Assembly: GCA_005889285.1 (NCBI GenBank)
Contig: VBFF01000105.1
Location: forward strand, 1 to 5,062
DNA from: Chloroflexota bacterium
GTDB taxonomy: Bacteria > Chloroflexota > Dormibacteria > CF-121
Direction of reading: 5' to 3'
Length of the DNA stretch: 5,062 nt
Within the stretch, counting starts at the first letter, position 1. Every line of letters starts with the position of its first letter. A model generated the notes under the pieces. That model saw only the letters and a program-made list of their open reading frames with translations, was not told the DNA's origin and did not search any database. Below, piece by piece: positions 1 to 5,062 of this stretch. The position numbers were made by a program, and so were the translations under genes.

Positions 1-1772
1 ACATCCCGATTTTCTGCTCGCACCCGAAGATGGCGCCCGTAGCCGTCTGCCGCATGTGCCTGGTCGAAGTCGAGAAGATGCCGAAGCTGCAACCGGCCTG
101 CGCCGTCTACGCCGCCGAGGGCATGGTGGTGAAGACGACGACGGAACAGGTCGGCAAGTACCAGAAGGGCGTGCTCGAGTTTCTCCTCATCAATCATCCC
201 CTCGACTGCCCCATCTGCGATAAGGGCGGCGAGTGCCCGCTGCAGGACCAGACGTTTCAATACGGTCCCGGTGCCAGCCGCTTCGAGTTTCCGAAGGCGC
301 ACTTCGACAAGGGAGTGCCGCTCTCCGACAAGATCGTCCTCGACCGCGAGCGCTGCATCCTCTGCTGGCGCTGCACGCGCTTCAGCGAGGAGATCTCGGG
401 TGAGCGCGAGCTGGCGCTGATCCAGCGTGGTGTCCACACCATCATCGGCACCTTCAACGACGAACCCGCCCAGTCGAACTACCAGGGCAACTGGACGGAG
501 ATCTGTCCGGTCGGCGCGCTGACCTCGCGGCAGTATCGCTTCGTGAGCCGGCCCTGGGACCTGGACCGCACGGCGAGCGTCTGCCCGGGCTGCAGTATGG
601 GCTGCAACATCCAGCTCGACGCCCGCAACAACCGCATCGGCCGCTTCCAGGCGCGAGAAAATCTCGCGGTCGACGACGGCTGGCTCTGCGATGCCGGCCG
701 CTACAGCTTCCCCCAGTTCCAGCGCACGGCACAGGACCGGCCACAGATCCGGCGCGGCGGCACCCTCGAGCGCGTGACCTACGACGACGTGATCGCGTTC
801 ACGGCCGACGCCCTGAAAGCCTCGGGCCAGGTCGCGGGCTGGGCCTCGCCGGCGGCCAGCAACGAGGAGCTCTTCCTCTTCCAGCGGCTCTTCCGCGATG
901 TGCTCAACTCACCGAACCTCGACCACCGAAGCTCGGTCCTCGAGGATGCGGAGCCGGACGACATGACCCTGCCCATCGCCGACATCGAGCGTTGCGACCA
1001 CGTCGTCGTGCTGGGCGGCCAGGACGTGATCGACGCCGCGCCGGTGCTCCACCTGCGCCTCTTCAAGAGCCAGCGCAAAGGCCTCCAGATTTCGAAAGTC
1101 GGCGCGGCCGAGGTAAAGAAAGCGCTCGATGGCGTCCCGCCGGAGGCGCAATCGGTTGGAATCCTTGCGACCGAGGCCAACAAGAAGGCGGCGGTGGAAC
1201 TCCAGGGCAAGCTGCAAAAGAAGGTCAAGGGCAGCGTCCGGCGACTGATCGTGACCACCGGACCCAACGGGCGCGGTGCCAAGGACCTCGGCATCCTGCC
1301 GCACCGCGGCCCCGGTTACGTCTCGCTGAACGGCAAGTCCGGAAAGGGGAGGGTGGAGTGGCCGGGCGCCGGCGTCAAGGCGCTCTACGTGCACGAGTCG
1401 AGCCCGCTGCACGGCTTTACTCCCACCGACGCCGAATCGATGTGGCTATCCGGGCTGCCGCTGCTGATCTTCCACCGCTTCAAGCCGTCGCCCCTGGACG
1501 AGGTCGCCCACGTCATCATCCCCGGGCACGCCTTCACCGAGAAGGACGGCACGGTGACCAACATGGAAGGACGGGTGCAGCGGATCCGCAAGGGGATCGA
1601 CGCCGCCTGGGTCCGTGAGGACTGGCGCGTCTTCCAGGAAATCGCCAACCATCTTGGCGCCAACTGGAATTACGAGAGCGTGGAGGCGATCACGGGCGAC
1701 CTGATTCGCGCGTTGCCACCGTATCGAGCGGTCAGCGAGGGCGCGCGGGTGCTCTGGAGCGAGTCGCAGTGA
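1..1772 (+). CDS. nuoG: NADH-quinone oxidoreductase subunit G (5' partial)
   Basis: NuoG is the largest peripheral-arm subunit of complex I and carries much of its Fe-S wire. The frame is open from base 3, upstream of the first in-window ATG (30), and the residues before that ATG (IPIFCSHPK) are family-typical, so the gene starts before the window. Visible ligand sets: 2Fe-2S N1b, Cys codons at 15, 48, 57 and 99 (C-x10-C-x2-C...C); His-Cys N5 motif, His 195 and Cys 207, 216, 234; 4Fe-4S N4, Cys 354, 363, 372 and 504 (CPVG); and N7, Cys 582, 591, 603 and 687 (C-x2-C-x3-C-x27-C), a cluster found only in some bacteria. A molybdopterin-oxidoreductase-like region follows, ending in a recognisable NMEGRVQR block near 1560. 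The window holds 589 codons; adding about 30 missing gives some 620, against roughly 690-910 in well-known homologues, so the C-terminal part is compact. The stop overlaps the nuoH GTG start (GTGA). Confidence 0.96.
   Translation, partial: IPIFCSHPKMAPVAVCRMCLVEVEKMPKLQPACAVYAAEGMVVKTTTEQVGKYQKGVLEFLLINHPLDCPICDKGGECPLQDQTFQYGPGASRFEFPKAHFDKGVPLSDKIVLDRERCILCWRCTRFSEEISGERELALIQRGVHTIIGTFNDEPAQSNYQGNWTEICPVGALTSRQYRFVSRPWDLDRTASVCPGCSMGCNIQLDARNNRIGRFQARENLAVDDGWLCDAGRYSFPQFQRTAQDRPQIRRGGTLERVTYDDVIAFTADALKASGQVAGWASPAASNEELFLFQRLFRDVLNSPNLDHRSSVLEDAEPDDMTLPIADIERCDHVVVLGGQDVIDAAPVLHLRLFKSQRKGLQISKVGAAEVKKALDGVPPEAQSVGILATEANKKAAVELQGKLQKKVKGSVRRLIVTTGPNGRGAKDLGILPHRGPGYVSLNGKSGKGRVEWPGAGVKALYVHESSPLHGFTPTDAESMWLSGLPLLIFHRFKPSPLDEVAHVIIPGHAFTEKDGTVTNMEGRVQRIRKGIDAAWVREDWRVFQEIANHLGANWNYESVEAITGDLIRALPPYRAVSEGARVLWSESQ
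1756..1759 (+). promoter_or_regulatory. Ribosome binding site for nuoH
   Basis: GGAG lies inside the end of nuoG, 9 bases before the GTG at 1769. It supports GTG 1769 as the nuoH start and, with the 4-base GTGA overlap, suggests translational coupling to nuoG. Confidence 0.6.
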
Positions 1773-1963
1773 CCCTCGACGTCGTGGTCGAGACGCTGAT
1801 CAAGGCGGTGATCGTGATCGGCGCGCTGCTGACAGGCTTCGCCTATCTCACGCTCTTCGAGCGCAAGGTCCAGGCCCGCATGCAGCAGCGACCCGGCCCC
1901 AACCGAAGTCGAGTAGCGCCCCGTCGAGCCGCGACCGCTTTCTCTATCTGCTCGCGCCCATGA
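1769..1963 (+). CDS. nuoH: NuoH N-terminal fragment (frame broken)
   Basis: This is the 5' piece of the gene for the complex I membrane subunit that forms the quinone chamber. It opens with GTG overlapping the nuoG stop. Residues about 9-30 form the first membrane helix, followed by the family signature ERKVQARMQ and the GPNR motif, with Arg46 at 1904-1906. Homology then stops: the next 18 residues (SRVAPRR...) do not resemble NuoH, and a TGA at 1961-1963 ends the frame. NuoH normally continues through a conserved glycine- and leucine-rich stretch into a K-E-D motif. The continuation is in another reading frame (see 1960-2721), so this is a fragment of one interrupted gene and not a separate small protein. 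Authentic NuoH sequence probably ends at about 1905. Confidence 0.85.
   Translation: MTLDVVVETLIKAVIVIGALLTGFAYLTLFERKVQARMQQRPGPNRSRVAPRRAATAFSICSRP
1904..1908 (+). other. nuoH: Deletion/frameshift junction in nuoH
   Basis: Left of this point NuoH homology is in the frame of the 1769 start (GPNR, Arg codon 1904-1906). Right of it, homology is in the frame starting at 1906, where codons read [18 protein letters not shown] and align with the family pattern K-E-D-x-x-P...D-R-F-L-x-x-L-A-P. E. coli NuoH and human ND1, as I recall them, both have 18 residues between the last residue of GPNR (GPNV in ND1) and that Lys. Here there are none. Joining the two frames requires about 55 missing bases (54 plus one), which explains both the lost residues and the frame change. 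Adding 18 residues restores a protein of about 335 residues, the normal NuoH length. The exact breakpoint is uncertain by a few codons. Confidence 0.75.
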
Positions 1964-2721
1964 TCTCGATCATGGCGTCCCTCGCCAGCTTCGCCATCAT
2001 TCCGATCAGTGGGCCCGGGACGCTCAACCTCTTCGGCCACTCGATCGGGTGGTACGTGATGAACGTCAACATCGGCGTCCTGTGGTACTTCGCGGTGACC
2101 TCCGTCGGCGTCTACGGCATCTTCCTCGCCGGGTACGCGTCGAACAGCAAATACTCGATGCTGGGCGCGCTGCGCTCGTCCGCCCAGATGATCAGCTACG
2201 AGATGGCGCTGGGCCTCTCGCTGGTCCCGGTCTTCATCCTGGCCGGCTCGGTCAGGCTCGTCGATATCGTCAACGCCCAGCACACCTGGTGGTTCGTGCT
2301 CCCGCTACTCCCCGCCTTCTTTCTGTACTTGATCGCCGGCATCGCCGAGACGAACCGCGCGCCCTTCGACCTTCCCGAGGCGGAGACCGAGCTCGTCGCC
2401 GGCTATCACACGGAGTACTCGGGCCTGCGGTTCGCGCTCTTCTTCATGGCGGAATACATCAACATGATCATCGTCAGCTCGGTCGCCACCATCGTCTTCC
2501 TCGGCGGCTGGTGGGGCCCCTTCGGGATCCTTCCGGGCCCATGGTGGTTCCTCGTGAAGGTCGTCGCCTTGCTTTACGTCTATGTCTGGCTGCGGGCCAC
2601 CCTGCCGCGCATGCGGTATGACCGCCTGATGGCGCTGAGCTGGAAATCGTTGTTCCCGCTGTCGCTGGCCATGATGATGGTGACCGCGATCGTGGTCGTG
2701 GCCGCCCAGGGAACCCTCTGA
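1960..2721 (+). CDS. nuoH: NADH-quinone oxidoreductase subunit H, C-terminal part
   Basis: This is the main body of NuoH (ND1 family), with several hydrophobic membrane helices. It contains the diagnostic loop [16 protein letters not shown] followed by [10 protein letters not shown] (about 2344-2430), whose acidic residues line the quinone cavity and the link to the proton channels. The ATG at 1960 is only the first in-frame ATG: the same frame upstream, back to 1906, still reads NuoH sequence ([10 protein letters not shown]), so this Met is internal to the ancestral protein. No Shine-Dalgarno sequence precedes it. As it stands, the product would lack the first membrane helix and the GPNR-to-KED segment, and would probably not support complex I function. 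The stop overlaps the nuoI start by one base (TGATG). The gene is either a real disrupted allele or an assembly artefact; the rest of the frame looks intact. Confidence 0.9.
   Translation: MISIMASLASFAIIPISGPGTLNLFGHSIGWYVMNVNIGVLWYFAVTSVGVYGIFLAGYASNSKYSMLGALRSSAQMISYEMALGLSLVPVFILAGSVRLVDIVNAQHTWWFVLPLLPAFFLYLIAGIAETNRAPFDLPEAETELVAGYHTEYSGLRFALFFMAEYINMIIVSSVATIVFLGGWWGPFGILPGPWWFLVKVVALLYVYVWLRATLPRMRYDRLMALSWKSLFPLSLAMMMVTAIVVVAAQGTL
2708..2712 (+). promoter_or_regulatory. Ribosome binding site for nuoI
   Basis: AGGGA ends 8 bases before the ATG at 2721, within the last codons of nuoH. It supports that start, which shares its first base with the nuoH TGA. Confidence 0.55.
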
Positions 2722-3233
2722 TGGCGCTGCGCGAGATCTTCCTTGGTCCCCTCTACATCGCCCGCGCTCTGGCGACGACCTTCAAGCACAACACCAGGCC
2801 GATCGTCACCATCGAGTACCCGGAACGGCAGAAGCCCGTCCCGCCACGCGAGCGTGGCCGCCATATCCTGCATCGCTACGCCGACGGCCTCGAGAAGTGC
2901 GTCGGCTGCGAGCTCTGCGCCATCGCCTGCCCGGTGGGCTGCATCGTGGTGGAGGCGGCCGAGAACACGCCCGAGCATCGTGTTTCACCGGGAGAGCGCT
3001 ACGCAAAGCGCTACGAGATCAACCTGCTGCGCTGCATCTACTGCGGGATGTGCGAAGAGGCCTGCCCTTACGACGCCATCACCATGGGCCCACGCTACGA
3101 CCTTGCGGATGACCATCCGGACAAGTTCATTGCCGTCAAAGAGGACATGCTGGAGCCGCTCTCCGCCAGCCTGCAGGACACGGCGCGGCCCTCCGGTGCT
3201 CCGACCGCGCAAGCGGTGCCCCGCAAGTGGTAG
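2721..3233 (+). CDS. nuoI: NADH-quinone oxidoreductase subunit I
   Basis: NuoI is the two-cluster ferredoxin-like subunit that carries electrons through clusters N6a and N6b from NuoG towards NuoB and quinone, at the base of the peripheral arm. The 170-residue product has two classic 4Fe-4S motifs, C-x2-C-x2-C-x3-C-P: Cys60, 63, 66, 70 and Cys105, 108, 111, 115. In such motifs the last Cys of each set normally crosses over to ligate the other cluster. The N-terminus (residues 1-35) is the helix that contacts the membrane arm, followed by the ERGRH and DGLEKC blocks typical of long bacterial NuoI. The C-terminal 20 residues are rich in Pro and Ala and look like a variable tail. The start is ATG 2721, overlapping the nuoH stop by one base with an AGGGA upstream. 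The end overlaps the nuoJ start by 7 bases. Confidence 0.97.
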   Translation: MALREIFLGPLYIARALATTFKHNTRPIVTIEYPERQKPVPPRERGRHILHRYADGLEKCVGCELCAIACPVGCIVVEAAENTPEHRVSPGERYAKRYEINLLRCIYCGMCEEACPYDAITMGPRYDLADDHPDKFIAVKEDMLEPLSASLQDTARPSGAPTAQAVPRKW

Positions 3234-3733
3234 TCGGGTTCGCCATCGTGGCGGCCTGGGAGCTGGTGACGGCGGTCGGCGTGGTGGCGTTCCGGAAGCC
3301 GATGTACAACGCCCTCTCGCTGGTGGCGAACATGCTCGGCCTGGCCGTGCTCTTCCTGATGTTGAACGCGCAGTTCCTCTTTGCCGCCCAGATCATCGTC
3401 TACGCCGGCGCCGTCATGGTGCTCTTCGTCTTCATCATCGCGCTCATGAACCCCGAAGCCGACATCAGCTTCCGTCCGGGTGGCACGGAGTGGGTCTACG
3501 GCGTCGTGTTCGGGGTGATCTTCGCGGCGCTGCTCGCCGCCCTGCTCTTCAACCGCGGGCTGACCGGCCGTCCCGGCGCCTTCACCCCCGAGGTGATCGC
3601 CGCGGCGGGCAACGTGCAGACCATCGGTACCGCCCTCTATACCCGGTTCCTCTTCCCGGTCGAGGTGACCTCGGTGCTGCTGCTGGTGGCGGCGGTGGGC
3701 GCCGTCTACCTGGCGATGCGGAGGATCCGCTGA
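3227..3733 (+). CDS. nuoJ: NADH-quinone oxidoreductase subunit J
   Basis: NuoJ (ND6 family) is a small membrane subunit between NuoH and NuoK. It helps couple quinone chemistry to the proton-pumping modules. The 168-residue product is very hydrophobic, with about five membrane helices. The family hallmark in TM3, [15 protein letters not shown], is at residues 55-69; Tyr59 and Gly61 match the conserved positions around the helix bulge. The FRKPMYNAL block at residues 22-30 matches the conserved R-x-P loop after TM1. The start is taken as GTG 3227, inside the end of nuoI, because it leaves about 22 residues before that loop, as in homologues. A GTG at 3248 would shorten TM1 and has no ribosome site either. 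No clear Shine-Dalgarno sequence precedes 3227, so translation probably depends on coupling to nuoI. The stop overlaps the nuoK start (TGATG). Confidence 0.95.
   Translation: MVVGFAIVAAWELVTAVGVVAFRKPMYNALSLVANMLGLAVLFLMLNAQFLFAAQIIVYAGAVMVLFVFIIALMNPEADISFRPGGTEWVYGVVFGVIFAALLAALLFNRGLTGRPGAFTPEVIAAAGNVQTIGTALYTRFLFPVEVTSVLLLVAAVGAVYLAMRRIR
3720..3725 (+). promoter_or_regulatory. Strong ribosome binding site for nuoK
   Basis: GGAGGA lies 7 bases before the ATG at 3733, within the last codons of nuoJ. It is the best Shine-Dalgarno sequence in the window. It fixes the nuoK start inside a much longer open frame that reaches back to 2743. Confidence 0.75.
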
Positions 3734-4038
3734 TGCCGGTTCCTGCCTATACCTTCCTGCTCCTGAGCGGCGCCGTCTTCACCCTGGGAGCGATCGGCTT
3801 CATGGTCCGTCGCAACCCGCTGGTCGTCTTCATGTGCATCGAGCTGATGCTCAACGCCGTCAACCTGGCGTTCGCGACGATGAGTCGCTACCTCAACTCC
3901 CTCGACGGGGTGGTCTTCGCGTTCCTCGTGATCACGGTCGCAGCGGCCGAGGTGGTGGTGGGGATCGCCATCATCGTTCAGGTCTACCGGGCCGGCCGGC
4001 AGATGGATGTCGACGAGCTCGACCTGATGAAGGAGTAG
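3733..4038 (+). CDS. nuoK: NADH-quinone oxidoreductase subunit K
   Basis: NuoK (ND4L family) is a three-helix membrane subunit that forms part of the proton path between NuoJ and the antiporter-like subunits. The product is 101 residues, the normal family length. Two membrane glutamates essential in the family are present: Glu37 in TM2 (context [10 protein letters not shown]) and Glu73 in TM3 (context AAAEVVVG). They correspond to Glu36 and Glu72 of E. coli. The Arg26-Arg27-Asn28-Pro29 loop after TM1 is also typical. The C-terminus is a short acidic tail. The frame stays open upstream to 2743, but that extension overlaps nuoI and nuoJ and has no family similarity. The ATG at 3733, with a GGAGGA seven bases upstream and a one-base overlap with the nuoJ stop, is the start. 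The gap to nuoL is 6 bases. Confidence 0.97.
   Translation: MPVPAYTFLLLSGAVFTLGAIGFMVRRNPLVVFMCIELMLNAVNLAFATMSRYLNSLDGVVFAFLVITVAAAEVVVGIAIIVQVYRAGRQMDVDELDLMKE
4031..4035 (+). promoter_or_regulatory. Ribosome binding site for nuoL
   Basis: AGGAG lies 9 bases before the ATG at 4045, at the end of nuoK. A second purine run, AGGGAG at 4037-4042, is only 2 bases from the ATG and too close to act well. Confidence 0.65.
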
Positions 4039-4044
4039 GGAGCG

Positions 4045-5062
4045 ATGGATCTCCTCGCGCCCCTCGTCCTCCTGGCGCCGCTCGCCGGGTTCCTGGTCAA
4101 CGCCCTGCTCGGCCGGCTGCTGCCCCGGCGGGTGGTCGGATGGGTCGGCGCGGGCAGCATCGGATTGGCCTTCGTCTTCTCCCTGGTGATCCTGTCCCAG
4201 GTGCTCGGCGGCGAGAAGCTCGACCAGAGCTACTTCACCTGGTGGCAGAGCGGCGACTTCAACGTGCCCTTCAACCTCTACGTCGACGCGCTCTCCACCC
4301 TGATGATCCTGGTGATCACCGGGGTCGGCTTCCTCATCCACGTCTATTCGATCGGCTACATGCGGGAGGACGCCGGCTTCTCGCGCTTCTTCGCCTACAT
4401 GAACCTCTTCGTCTTCTCGATGCTCCTGCTCGTCCTCTCCGGCAACCTCGTCTGGCTGATCATCGGCTGGGCCATGGTGGGCCTCAGTTCTTATCTGCTG
4501 ATCGGTTTCTGGTTCGAGCGCCGCTCGGCGGTGCTGGCGGCACGCAAGGCCTTCGTCATGAACACCATCGGCGACGTCGGCATGGTCTTCGCCGCGTTCT
4601 TGATCTTCCTCAACCTGCGTGTTCTCGATTTCCAAGGACTCTTCAGCCGCGTCCATCAGCTACCCAAAGGCGGGACCGTCATCACCGCCATCTGCCTGCT
4701 CCTGCTGGTGGGGGCCGTCGCGAAGTCCGCGCAGCTCCCCCTCCATACCTGGCTTCCCGACGCCATGGAAGGCCCGACCCCGGTCTCCGCCCTGATCCAC
4801 GCCGCCACCATGGTGACGGCCGGCGTTTACCTGGTGGCCCGCATGCATCAGCTCTACGATTGGGCGCCGGCCGCCGCCGCCACGGTCGCCGTGATCGGCG
4901 GGGTAACCGCGCTCTTCGCGGCCACCATCGGGACCGCGCAGATCGACATCAAGCGGATCCTCGCCTACTCGACGATGAGCCAGATCGGCTACATGTTCCT
5001 GGCCGTGGGCATCGGCGCCTACACCGCCGGCATGTTCCATTTCATGACGCACGCCTTCTTCA
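4045..5062 (+). CDS. nuoL: NADH-quinone oxidoreductase subunit L (3' partial)
   Basis: NuoL (ND5 family) is the distal antiporter-like proton-pumping subunit of complex I. The frame is open from ATG 4045 to the window edge, giving 339 residues of a protein usually a little over 600, so the second antiporter half, the lateral helix and the stop are outside. Family signatures: IHVYSIGYM (about residues 98-106), NTIGDVG (173-179), Lys227 in [19 protein letters not shown] (E. coli Lys229), His252 in [26 protein letters not shown] (about 301-317), and His332 and His336 (MFHFMTH; E. coli His334 and His338). The TM5 glutamate usually found in W-E-x-V-G-L is Ala143 here (W-A-M-V-G-L), which is odd. 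A start at ATG 4045 gives the usual hydrophobic N-terminus and follows an AGGAG. nuoM and nuoN are expected next. The MrpA antiporter family is related, but the operon context decides for NuoL. Confidence 0.96.
   Translation, partial: MDLLAPLVLLAPLAGFLVNALLGRLLPRRVVGWVGAGSIGLAFVFSLVILSQVLGGEKLDQSYFTWWQSGDFNVPFNLYVDALSTLMILVITGVGFLIHVYSIGYMREDAGFSRFFAYMNLFVFSMLLLVLSGNLVWLIIGWAMVGLSSYLLIGFWFERRSAVLAARKAFVMNTIGDVGMVFAAFLIFLNLRVLDFQGLFSRVHQLPKGGTVITAICLLLLVGAVAKSAQLPLHTWLPDAMEGPTPVSALIHAATMVTAGVYLVARMHQLYDWAPAAAATVAVIGGVTALFAATIGTAQIDIKRILAYSTMSQIGYMFLAVGIGAYTAGMFHFMTHAFF

Noticed and set aside
779..1412. Overlapping - strand open frames antisense to nuoG
   Set aside because: The + strand frame has clear NuoG motifs throughout; the antisense products are low-complexity and lack any recognisable domain.
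1908..1928. Two GTCGAG copies (1908-1913 and 1923-1928) beside the nuoH break, as a possible repeat-mediated deletion scar
   Set aside because: Six bases is short, and the same hexamer occurs elsewhere nearby (for example 1787-1792), so chance in GC-rich DNA explains it. The repeats also do not flank the inferred breakpoint.
1769..1963. A separate small membrane protein of 64 residues between nuoG and nuoH
   Set aside because: Its first 46 residues are the NuoH N-terminus (ERK...GPNR); the rest is out-of-frame NuoH coding sequence.
2743..3732. A long + strand open frame (2743-4038) running through nuoI and nuoJ into nuoK, suggesting a 431-residue fusion protein
   Set aside because: The part before 3733 is out of frame with the conserved nuoI and nuoJ, is Arg/Ser/Pro-rich with no family similarity, and a strong ribosome site marks nuoK at 3733. 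It is a high-GC shadow frame.
4036..4047. An internal promoter or terminator between nuoK and nuoL
   Set aside because: The gap is only 6 bases, with no hairpin or T-run; it holds no more than translation-initiation spacing.
3706..4656. A 316-codon open frame on the - strand
   Set aside because: It is fully antisense to nuoK and nuoL, and its Glu/Asp/His/Gln-rich composition is what the reverse frame of hydrophobic, GC-rich membrane genes produces.

Overview
The window is a stretch of one bacterial operon for the proton-pumping NADH:quinone oxidoreductase (respiratory complex I). All genes are on the + strand in the canonical order nuoG-nuoH-nuoI-nuoJ-nuoK-nuoL. Both ends are cut: nuoG lacks its first few dozen codons and nuoL runs off the right edge. 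The DNA is GC-rich (roughly 60-65% by eye) with strongly G/C-biased third positions. The long NuoI-type Cys motifs, a NuoG with the extra N7 cluster ligands, and an unusually compact NuoG fit a free-living aerobic or facultative GC-rich bacterium, perhaps near Actinomycetota, Chloroflexota or Dormibacterota. This placement is an impression, not a demonstrated assignment.

Layout: 1-1772 nuoG (5' partial; peripheral arm, Fe-S electron wire); 1769-2721 nuoH (membrane subunit at the quinone site), broken into two reading frames at about 1904-1908; 2721-3233 nuoI (two 4Fe-4S ferredoxin-type subunit); 3227-3733 nuoJ; 3733-4038 nuoK; 4045-5062 nuoL (3' partial; antiporter-like). Genes overlap by 1 to 7 bases or are separated by only 6 bases, so they are almost certainly co-transcribed and translationally coupled. 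There is no intergenic space for an internal promoter or terminator, and I see no RNA gene, mobile element, repeat array or CRISPR.

Electrons from NADH (entering through NuoEF, outside the window) pass through the NuoG clusters to NuoI and on to quinone at the NuoH/NuoBD interface. NuoH couples that chemistry to NuoJ, NuoK and the antiporter-like NuoL (with NuoM and NuoN expected downstream), which move protons.

The most notable feature is the nuoH lesion. The conserved segment between the GPNR motif and the K-E-D-type motif, normally 18 residues, is missing, and the frame changes at the same point. This fits a single deletion of about 55 bases, either a true mutation or an assembly error. 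Secondary points are the missing TM5 glutamate in NuoL (Ala143) and the short NuoG. I found no evidence of a previously undescribed system.
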